DNA of 64,000 nt from Blastomussa wellsi (taxonomy: Eukaryota > Cnidaria > Anthozoa > Scleractinia > Plerogyridae): NCBI GenBank assembly GCA_947652115.1, contig OX393572.1:11977923-12041922 (forward strand). Direction: 5' to 3'. A program made the position numbers and the translations under genes. This document shows, in pieces, positions 55,647 through 64,000 of this stretch. Position 1 is the stretch's first letter. Every line of letters starts with the position of its first letter. The notes beneath the pieces were generated by a model. That model did no database searches. It had not been told where the DNA came from and saw only the letters and a list, made by a program, of their open reading frames with translations.

Positions 55647-57380
55647 TAGAAAAGGGCGAGAAAACGTGCAACAAGTCGGCCCTTATAACCTTATTAACGA
55701 CGAGACCGGCTTCGCCGCTCGTACTCGCGGGCTAACTCCGCAAATGCTGAGTGAGTCGCTTGTGCCCCGCGCTAATCCCGCCGGCTACGCAGGCTACGAA
55801 AACAGTTGTCTGTCATATATTAAAATACTGTTTTATGTAAATTATGGATGAAAAACCAAAAAGAAAAGTAATTAAGGTAGTTATATAGAGTGGAAAAGAC
55901 ATTATTGCGTGAAACTGTTTTTCTCAGCTATAATACTCAACAACTTTAACAAGTATGATTGCTTTATTTGGAATTATGGTAGCAGGGAGGATCAAAAAGT
56001 TTTCGCCGTCCGAAAGCGATGATTTTCACGAAGTCTGGTTTTGTAGGTCAACAAACTGATTATTGCATTTTTTCCCCTTTTCGTCTGACACTGCTTCACC
56101 GCGTTGTACGTGTTAAAATGTACGTTCAAACTCAAAGCCATTATGGAGGAAAATAGACGTTGGTGATCTCATTACGAATGTACCCTTCTGTAGGAATCGA
56201 AACGAATAAGATTGATGCAATGAGCACCTGTTTTGCAACCATTTCCTCTGCCTCGGCCCCAGGCATCCCTCCTCGCACGCGATAAGCCTCGACCGGGCCA
56301 AATTTCATGACGAATTTCAGCCCGTGATAAAAACTTTTTTATGTTATCGCACATGCACTCCTTTTTAATAAAATTTATTCTGGAAGCCGAGCTGAACTCT
56401 TGGCGCTTCTAACCGGGCTGAAATCGTAGCCTGGGGTGAAGTTTTCCATGAAATCAGGCCCTAAGAGATAAACACATCAGTCAGTCACGTGACTATCAGC
56501 CTTTCTGTGTACCCCTACATACAAAACCTTGAAAATTCTTCACAAGAGACAGCCTTGAGGCTTTTAATTTTATGGCTTGTATTTTTTACGGTTATTTTTT
56601 TCCAGTTTTTACGCCTAACGGCTATATATTTTTGGGCGTTCTACGGCTAACGGTTAACCTCATTCAAACCCTCTTTACAATACGTTACGATTTCTTTACG
56701 GACACTTGGAGGAAGACATAATTTCATAGTAAACATCTAAGCAAAAATAATGCTGTCCACTCGCTTGGCCAGCATCCCCTTACATGAAAAACTGGTTTCA
56801 CAGGTTGTCTGCCGGAACATATTGCCAAAATATCATACCTCTTATACCTATGCGGATAAAATGATGGTTCAATTTTATAGAGCAAAGCTGATTATTTTAT
56901 AAAATCAAGTTTAAAATCCGAGTAATAAAAAGCATCGCTGTTCACTCGTTTAGCAAGCTTTCTCTTTCGTGATTTACTGGTTTCGATTGTCACTCGAACA
57001 TACACGGAGACATACTACCGAAAATTAATCTCTACCAAAGAAAACTGCAAGGCTGAGTTTTACATAACTTGTGCTTTCATTGTGCTGAATTTGAAGTGAA
57101 AACAACATCACTTAGCAACTTGTATGAAGAAAGGACCAAGAAAGCCTTTAAGAAAAATGACAAGACATTTGATTCAGTTTAAAACATGTTTCGACAGAAA
57201 CTTCTGTATCTTCCGATCACCATACAAAGTTGAATTTATAATAAATGCAATGGTGAAGAAACTGAAGGAATAATTTAGGATGCGTGAAAATATGAAGCTA
57301 CAACTGTTGGTTAAAAGTAGCTTGTTCCCAATGGATATGCATATATATAGCTGCTTCTTTAATTGCATCCCGGCTTTTAC
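55647..57380. other. Gene-free stretch
   Basis: About 56260-56460 contains an imperfect repeat with CCGGGCC/GGCCCG and TTTCAGCCC (an anthozoan-type repeat related to 26750-26880, by shared phrases such as CAGCCCGGGCC and AAGCCG). No gene. Confidence 0.4.
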
Positions 57381-57384
57381 ATCC

Positions 57385-57445
57385 TTTCAGCGTATACTGA
57401 ATTTCCTCCTTCGCCATATTCTTTCTCTGTCTTTTTGGGAATACT
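57385..57445 (-). pseudogene. Detached fragment of a GPCR 3' tail
   Basis: CATCCTTTCAGCGTATACTG through GCCATATTCTTTCTCTGTC matches the stretch 63655-63715, which is the end of the partial receptor at the right edge of the window. Nothing else of the receptor is nearby. A small residue of local duplication. Confidence 0.55.
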
Positions 57446-57554
57446 TGTCACTGGAAAAGGCCCTTGACATTTCATGACCTTTTATATGAGGTAACAGTGA
57501 ATGAGACCACGTACATATAAGCACAGTACACTATATATGGTTACACAAAACATC

Positions 57555-57755
57555 TACGGTTTGCTTGCGGTTAGTTCCACTCATGTTTGCTTGGAGTTAG
57601 CTCCACTTGGATCTGCTTGCGGTTTGGGTGACACTGTATTACATTAACTCAGACTTGCAGTATTTAAAGTTGCAAAGTTGGGGTCCTCGCAGCTGGCGCT
57701 TCGATAGTGTATTGGTTAGGTGGATGCTTCAGTCGAATCGTGTGTCCCGAGTTCG
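57555..57755. repeat. TTTGCTTG repeats followed by a tRNA-like SINE head
   Basis: 57555-57625 carries the CATGTTTGCTTG...GTTAG repeats seen in SART1 intron 5. 57690-57755 looks like a degenerate tRNA: ATAGTGTATTGGTTAGGTGG (A box/D arm) and GAGTTCGACGCC (B box). The acceptor and anticodon stems do not form cleanly. Confidence 0.4.
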
Positions 57756-57904
57756 ACGCCGGTGTCCCCATATTTAAAAATCTTCTCTCTTAGTCTTCTC
57801 TATTAAATTTTCAAAACAAACTAAGTGTATGAGTACAGGAAATGTCTCAGAGGGAAAAAGGGCCTTCTCGTCTATCCCTTCAAGCGACTTCCAAAAGGGT
57901 AACT

Positions 57905-59041
57905 TTTGAGTGCATTTGAGGAGACTGGCTCGTTCTGTGTAGCGAGAGTGATGTTTCCATCGACATTAGCACCCGAAACGAGAACCTCAGCATTGGTTGT
58001 CGCTGGCGTGAGTTGAATTTCGTTGCTCGACAATCTCTTCCTGTCGTTCTCCTTCTTGTCTATCTTGCGGTCTTACAGCGTTGTTTGTTGATCCAAATAA
58101 TTTTCTTTCGACTTCTTCAGCTTGCTGTAAACTTTTCCTAGAAAGCAACTCAATGAATGCCACTCGGAACTCTCTTTTTCGTACTGTGTAAATGACTGGA
58201 TTAAGAACTGAATTGACAATAGATGGCAGGAGACCAAGATGACGAGCTAAACGGTTTCTTTGAAAAGTTGGAATGCAACAAACAAAATAGTTAGTGGCAA
58301 GAACAAACAGAGAGAAATTGTCACTACTATTGTGGTAGTCAGTTTTAAGGCTTTCTTCTCTTGTTGAAATTTTTCTCTGGCCTCCAAGGAAACTTGCTGT
58401 GAAAGAATCTGTTTTTCATGTCGGCGTGCTTCCTTGTAAACGAGAATTTGTAGCAAGACGATTGATGAAATCAATATTGCTTGCCAAACGAATAAAACGA
58501 CTGCCAAATATAAAATAATAACGAAGAATAAGGCGGATGCAATCCACGCCACAGAAGAGCAAACCATAAGGCGAGTTTTAGTGACGAAAGTAGCGTGGGT
58601 GAAGGTGTGTTTAATGGCAAGATATCGCTCTCCACTGATTAAAACCATGTGAAATACTGTTGCGCAGATAAATATGACAGCGGAAACGGTAAATGCCAAA
58701 TTAATGGCACAAAAGTCTTTAAAATCTTTACCTTGTAGAAGCAGAATATTCTCGGCTATGTAGAGGGGTTGTACAACAAGCCCAACCATCAGATCAGTGA
58801 GCGCCAAACAAGCCAACAGAATGTTAGGGTGTGTTTGAAGTCGTAGTTTGGTTTTCACCGCAATCATAACTAAGGTGTTCAACAAAATGGTAAAAGGACA
58901 AGCGACCAAGTTGAGAAAAGCTGCTGCGGTGAACAAGCCATAAAATGAATCGGCAGAAGAATGTCCAAGAGGAACAGTTTTAAAGAGAACGCTTTTGCAA
59001 TCATTTTCACTCTTGATCGATGAAGACTGAGAGAAATTCAT
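57905..59041 (-). pseudogene. GPCR paralogue inactivated by a 19-nt deletion
   Basis: Near-complete minus-strand copy of the 50681 receptor: ATG at 59041 (MNFSQSSSIKSENDCKSVLF), TM1-TM5 intact with LACLALTDLMVGLVVQP and GERYLAIKHTF. After FQLFKETV the next codon is TAG (about 58247): relative to the intact copy, 19 nt (TTTCACCTGATGTTAAAAC) are missing between two TTT copies. This removes the third extracellular loop and shifts TM7 out of frame. Downstream, in another frame, LARHLGLLPSIVNSVLNPVI and the tail to about 57905 remain recognisable, with another frame change. A 263-residue truncated receptor lacking TM7 could still be made. Confidence 0.88.
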
Positions 59042-60720
59042 CTTTCTTCTTATAGATAACGAGCGGAGCGTTGCTGTTGAATTTGTTTTGAGTTGAAAGT
59101 GCCCTGTTTTCACAATAGATCGTTTTAATTGCAGCAGAGTAATTAATCATGGCTTTAGAGAAACGACTGTAGGAAAAACAGAAGTCAAATGCGGAAGCTA
59201 CTTTAAAGACTTTATTGTTTGCCGCCCCATTGAAAGTAACTAGATACGCATTAGCATCTGGCAAGGCACTCTTCATAAACAGAGTTTTTGTTCATGAATG
59301 AATGCAACGAATCTAAAAATAATCTTTTGTCTTTGTTGTCCGCGCGTTTTTTCAGAATGTTTACATAATTAGCGGTGTATGTCGTGGCCAGTGATGCTGT
59401 TTAACCGTGGAGCCAAACATTCCGATTCGTTCGGTCCCATATGCCATTTTCATCTTCTTTTGCCTTCTCCATTATAAGTGAATTGGCGAGATATCCTAAA
59501 TCAACCAAACAGGACAAACACGCAACCAAAACCCGCGATCATCGTAACACAAATGCGGCAAAATAGCGAAATGCGTCGAGTCTAAAAATAGAGTGCAAAT
59601 TATTAGACTGATCCCTGCGGGACTTGGACAACATTAATGCGTTCTGAGAGAAATAGATGGAACATAGGCGAAGTTTTTGTTAAAGTGTTTTAGGAACGCC
59701 GGCTTTCGCGCTAAAGGAAATCTGCCATTCCGGTTTGTTTGTCTCGGGCTCTAATACAAATGCCATAGCTATTTGTAGCGCGCGCCGACCGCGCAAGGCA
59801 TCTAGGGGGGTCCGGGGGCATGCTCGCCCAGAAAATTTTTAAAACGAATGCTCCTAGAATGGCTAAAAATGCATCCCAATATACCAGACGCAGTGAATTA
59901 TTTTATTATCGTATATCTATGAGAGCAGTAAAACGGTAATTTTTAAATTGGGTAAATTAACATTTTTTTCACATATAATCACTGGTAGAGGGGGTTGCTG
60001 AAGCCCCCACCCCCCAGCCTCCCAGCTCCGCGGTTCCTGTTGTCCGAGTCTTGATGACTCATGACGTCACTCGTGCGCTTTGCTATTAGGCCACTAAAAA
60101 CATCGAGTGATGTTTTCAAGAAACCGGTCGGTAAAAGAGCAGTTGAAAGGCAATAGCATCCTGTATAAAGTGAGTTACGGAACGTACCCATTCACAAATG
60201 AACTCTTGTCTACTTTAGAAATGACCAACGGACAATTCAAAGGAACCGGATTCGGGTTGGATCTGATGTTAACGACTTAAAAGAACTGAACACAGAAAGG
60301 CTGACCGTACTGTTGGGATTAACTGTATATTTCCAATATTTCGTCAGACACGGCCTGAATTCCTCACATAAGTTGGAGAAAGCAAAACAAGCTGGGCCAA
60401 CACGCCTGGAATTTCCGTGGTTAAGAGCATGCCAAAACGATTGGCTATGATTATGCGGGCATTGTGGAAACACTGCCTCGTACCCAGGCGCCCGTCGATC
60501 AAGACGGTAAGACGGGAAATCGGGAGCGCGGGGATTGATGGTTCTCCCGTTCGAGTCAGCCCCACAACGCCACGCGAGCCGCGCAAAATCCTTCCCAAAA
60601 TGCAAAGCGCACCCAGTACGACCAGGGAGAAACGCCTGTGGACGAGGCAGGTGGAAGCAGGCGTGCATACAGCAGAGCATCTAACACGTTCAATTAATGA
60701 TAGAAACCAGACTAATCTCT
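59042..60720. other. Intergenic
   Basis: The 59100-59280 ORF overlaps the receptor's 5' flank and is not supported. 60240-60720 has opposed ORFs of 130-147 codons on both strands with no recognisable family; the region resembles eroded repeat sequence. Confidence 0.4.
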
Positions 60721-60726
60721 TAATCA

Positions 60727-60727
60727 G

Positions 60728-60768
<41 letters not shown>

Positions 60769-60852
60769 AAAAGTATAACAATATAATTTGGTTTTATCAA
60801 CTGGGTTGACGTTTCGAGCTGACGTTTCGAGCGTTAGCCCTTCGTCAGAGAC
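60727..60852 (-). mobile_element. Rearranged Penelope terminus with best-preserved ribozyme core
   Basis: The 60727-60790 block matches 4821-4885, then TTTTATCAACTGGGTTGACG jumps directly to the ribozyme (GAGCTGACGTTTCGAGCGTT). Minus strand: CTGACGA core exact, stem II GGGC-TAAC-GCTC, GAAAC, GTC. A deletion has removed about 50 bases of the normal terminus and left GACGTTTCGAG duplicated. Stem I partners are lost because the LINE fragment abuts at 60846. Confidence 0.7.
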
Positions 60853-61028
60853 TTTTCTAAAGCCTTCGAAAAAGTAGCGCACCAACTACTGCTACTTAAG
60901 CTAATATTACGATATTCTTGGTCCAACCTGGATAAAGGCATGGCTAATTGGAAGAACACGACAAGTGGTCCTCGAAGGCCAGCACAGTGATAAGTCTTAC
61001 GTGAAATCCGGCGTCCCAAAGGGGACAA
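60846..61028 (+). mobile_element. CR1/L2-like LINE reverse-transcriptase fragment
   Basis: Reads DFSKAFEKVAHQLLLLKL, then after a one-base frameshift YDILGPTWIKAWLIGRTRQV and VLEGQHSDKSYVKSGVPKGT. These are the DFSKAFD...H.LL..KL and SGVPQGT motifs of non-LTR retrotransposon RTs. The catalytic FADD box is not present; the fragment ends at a MITE border (about 61029). Dead copy. Confidence 0.82.
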
Positions 61029-61130
61029 TACACCTCGAAATTCGCCAAGAATACTCCGCTGCACGTTGTACTTTCAACTCTTCTCGGTGTTTGGAAATGT
61101 GGTGAAACAGTCTCTCGTGTTTGATATATT
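61029..61130. repeat. Fragment of the TATCAAACACTCG foldback family
   Basis: ATACTCCGCTGCACGTTGTA, then CTCTTCTCGGTGTTTGGAAA and GTCTCTCGTGTTTGATATAT match the right half of the element at 15228-15408. Confidence 0.7.
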
Positions 61131-61850
61131 ATACTTTACAATGACATGCAAATTTTCATTGAATATCCAGATCGCTTTTTGTAGCTCGTTCAGACGCTGA
61201 AGTACTTATGCTAATGAGACAAATGTTGCAAACAAAGCTTTGCCTCTTCGATTCTTCTCGGTAAAATATTTTATTTTCCAAAATTAGTGTTAAAGGATAA
61301 AGTCCCTTGCCCCCTCGAGCATTAGCGAATAGTGACCCTGACTTTAGAAGAACGTGTTGAAAATAACATGAAATCTCGTTAGCTGTATTTAAAGGAGACA
61401 TGACAGGGAGTAAAACTGATATTAATCTGAATGGAAAATCGGAACTTGGCACATCCCGACAGCGAAAACCTTTTCGATATTTGCAATTTCAAATAAGAGT
61501 CATAATAGTGATTTTTGAGTTTATTAAGTGTTGAGTCAAACTGACACATACCGGCATCGCCACTTACGAAAACCTCTGTATGAAGATTATTTTTAATAGG
61601 TCATTGAATGTGCTATAAATATTACGTGCTTGGTCCAAGTACTCTATTAAAGACATCTCAAATTTGAACGACATGCATAAAGCGTGTTTTGATCTGTTTT
61701 TTAGCACTGACCTAAAAGTAAAATTGCCTGATCATGAAAAATTGATAACCGCGAGCGCGGACAGCTGATTCGACTTGTTTAAATTTCGCCAGTTTTAAAA
61801 GAAGCTGTTCTGATAGCTGTCCGTAAAATAATCACACAAACATTGAAAGA
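61131..61850. other. Gene-free stretch
   Basis: ORF 61156-61452 (minus, 98 codons) matches nothing I recognise and contains no clear splice or domain signals. Confidence 0.4.
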
Positions 61851-61856
61851 AGTTAA

Positions 61857-62309
61857 TAGACCTTATTCACGATAGCAGCCATGTTTGTTTTCACATTGTA
61901 ATGCAAATTAGGTACGTGATTTATGAGGGGGCAAACAAGCCTAAATCGACAAATTTCAGCTGGTTTCTTATCATGTCTGGCAATTTTTTTTCATAGCCAT
62001 GCTTTGGTTTCTGTTTTGTGCTTTAAATATTCTAAGTGTAATGCAATTTTAGACTTTTATTAAAAAGAAAACGGCTTGCGTAGTTAACAAGTCAAGGTAT
62101 CGAGTAACTATTTCAAACTATTTTTATAATGAAATCACTATTCCATAACTTGGCTCTCAAATGTGGCTTTACCGCAGATACTTCACTATTTAGACCGTCC
62201 GATTTTCCGAGAAACGGCATTATTTCAATGTTTGCCCCCTAGCAGACAACGTGGCTAATTTGTATTATAATACAAAAACCATCCTGGCGGCTATCGTGAA
62301 TATGGTCTA
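61857..62309. mobile_element. 453-bp MITE, family B, copy 3 (full length)
   Basis: Starts TAGACCTTATTCACGATAGC and ends GCTATCGTGAATATGGTCTA. Same orientation and interior as 13040-13491. Likely TA target site. Confidence 0.85.
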
Positions 62310-62542
62310 TTGCGGGCGCAAGAGAGGCCCGCAACACCAATCTTGACAGCGACCAGCGGATCACGTATCGCGCGTGCGCACCACTGATGTTTATAAGAGG
62401 GACATTCAAACCGGAAGTTCTTCTTCCACCAAGAACGATTAGAATGCGAAAAATGTGTCAATCACAACAGTTTCACACGGGAGTACCACATTTATAAATG
62501 ATGGACAGCATTGAAAACAAAGCGGCTAATTAACTCACATAC

Positions 62543-62746
62543 CACAGAGCGAAAGTTATAATTTTTATAGTCGACGGTTGCAGTCAATTGTTCACTTAAT
62601 GGTTTTACCGATCGTTCTAAAAATTTCCACATAAATCTGCAGAAATCTTCTATATTACAGTGTTTGTATTCAGACGTCTTGAGAAGCCGCATTAAGTCCG
62701 TTTTCAAGTCTGTGATTGGAAGCCAAACACATTCAACAACCGCCAT
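62543..62746 (-). CDS. Possible first coding exon of an unrecognised gene
   Basis: ATG at 62746 opens a 68-codon stretch with ordinary composition (MAVVECVWLPITDLKTDLMR, then LLKTSEYKHCNIEDFCRFMW and KFLERSVKPLSEQLTATV), ending exactly before a strong donor (GTATGTGAGT on the minus strand, intron start 62542), phase 0. No family recognised, and I could not find a following exon towards 61 kb. Without the splice the ORF would continue 16 codons to a stop at 62492. It could equally be a chance ORF. Confidence 0.35.
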
Positions 62747-63655
62747 GACAGCTTGTCTTCGAGGCCATCGAACTATTAAAACATGACTCCTTCGTTAGAA
62801 AGATTTTAGCACCCTTTACTCCATGATTTCCCCATTAACTCTTGTTTCTACCGGCCAAAAACAGGCAAAATCAACGACTTTTTCATTTTATTAATATTTT
62901 CAGTGCAAGTTATGCCTCATTTGAAAGAGGAATATACCCCAGTACGGCTCGAGCATATAGTTGGGTAGCAAGTATATGGCACTCGGGTCATGCGTTACTT
63001 GTTAAAAACGCACTTTCTGTGACTGGAATTTCGAGGTTTTCAGCCATAATGTGTTTTGATTCAGCGAATAACTCAGAAAGAACAAGCTACCACGATTTTG
63101 AAAACATTTTATTTTTTTAATAAATTGTCTTTCTGCAGTTCTTGTTGCAAGTTTTAAATTATGCAGCTTTAGAAAAAATATGCGGCTTAGGACCGTTTCC
63201 ATCCGTATGGCAAAATCCCGGCCAAGGAAGAACCAATCAGAACGCTCGGATTTTCCCTGTCAGACAATGATAAAGTTGATTGAAATGATGGTTCGCTTTT
63301 TATCCGAGCATACGGCCAGAAAGCTTATATCTCTGACTAATTACATCCAAACTACAAACTAGCAATACATTCTATGATTCAAAGGGATTGTTTATTTAAA
63401 GTTTGGCTGCATTGTTATGTCGCTACCACGACCTATTTTTCAATGGCTCGCTGCTGTTAGTAGCTATACCTTTTCTCACAATTCAATTTGCCCTATTCAA
63501 CTTTCTCGAATCCTTTTGTTATGTGCTTTTTTCGGTGATTTTGGATGTGTTGTGTTCATTTAAGAATTAGTTTTCGCTTTGACCACTGTCAATCACCGCC
63601 TTTTCAAATCAAATCTAGAGACAGAAGTAAGGACTTCAGATTGATCTTTTTGCTT
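62747..63655. other. Gene-free stretch
   Basis: Short ORFs on both strands, none recognised. Confidence 0.4.
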
Positions 63656-63659
63656 CCTT

Positions 63660-64000
63660 TCAGCGTGTGCTGGATTTTCTCATTCGCCATATTCTTCCTC
63701 TGTCTTTCCTGGGTGTAAGTTTGAGTGAATCTGATGAGGCTGGCTTGCTCTGTGTAGCATGAGCTGTGGCGGTGTCATCGACATTAGAACCAGAAGCGAG
63801 AATCTCAGGATTACCTTCTTGGTTTTCGTTCGTGCGGGTTGCATTTCTTTCCTCAACATTCTGTTCCTGCTGTTTCTCAAGTTCTTCTTGCGGTCTCACA
63901 GCATTGGTTGATCCCGAAAGTCTTTATTCGAACTTTTCAGCTTCTTGTAAACCTTTCCTTAAAAGCAACTCAATGAATGCAACTCGAAACTCCCTTTTTC
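63660..64000 (-). pseudogene. GPCR paralogue, 3' part, runs off the window
   Basis: Enters from the right edge with KREFRVAFIELLLRKGLQEA, the post-TM7 helix of the 50681 family, then a TAA directly after KFE (about 63928). Beyond it the frame continues with family tail sequence (GSTNAVRPQEELEKQQEQNV, then SKPASSDS) to a stop at 63660. The TAA either ends a shortened receptor or marks a pseudogene; the TM region lies outside the window. Confidence 0.65.

Noticed and set aside
57690..57755. A functional tRNA gene
   Set aside because: A- and B-box-like motifs are present, but the acceptor and anticodon stems do not pair; better read as a SINE head.
60237..60809. Opposed ORFs of 130-147 codons
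   Set aside because: Overlap on both strands, no recognised family, and partly made of the PLE terminal block.

Overview
The window is nuclear DNA of an animal, most likely an anthozoan cnidarian and probably a stony coral. The evidence is AT-rich sequence, one spliceosomal gene split by about thirty short-exon GT-AG introns, single-exon rhodopsin-like receptor paralogues of a type common in corals, bursicon-like cystine-knot proteins, and a dense load of Penelope-like elements (PLEs), palindromic MITEs and tRNA-derived SINEs. I see no operons, bacterial signals or CRISPR arrays. The species assignment is inference; I ran no search.

Layout. 1-11 kb: mostly repeats, with a minisatellite at the left edge, a wrecked GPCR remnant (minus), PLE 3' fragments, a palindromic PLE insertion with a 13-bp target duplication, a SINE, and a Mutator-like foldback element with a 9-bp target duplication. 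11.7-14.7 kb: two small secreted 11-cysteine cystine-knot genes, convergent. 15-19.9 kb: repeats and a second type of hammerhead-ribozyme repeat; no convincing gene. 19.9-49.5 kb (minus): one gene for the tri-snRNP splicing factor SART1 (Snu66). I reconstructed 31 coding exons that stay in frame for 781 codons; its introns hold nearly all the other elements there. 50.7-64 kb: a family of single-exon class A GPCRs, with one intact copy (50681-51850, plus), one 5' pseudogene split by a MITE and ending next to PLE sequence, one nearly complete minus-strand copy killed by a 19-nt deletion, and one minus-strand 3' end running off the window. A CR1/L2-like LINE fragment and further MITEs lie between them.

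How the parts relate. SART1 is a housekeeping nuclear gene with no functional link to its neighbours. The two cystine-knot genes may encode partners of a dimeric hormone, and the GPCRs are a local birth-and-death family. The most interesting layer is the repeats: several PLE ends carry a hammerhead ribozyme architecture readable directly in the sequence, solo and inverted ribozyme units have inserted with clear target duplications, and SART1 exon 8 is bracketed by two related self-complementary elements.
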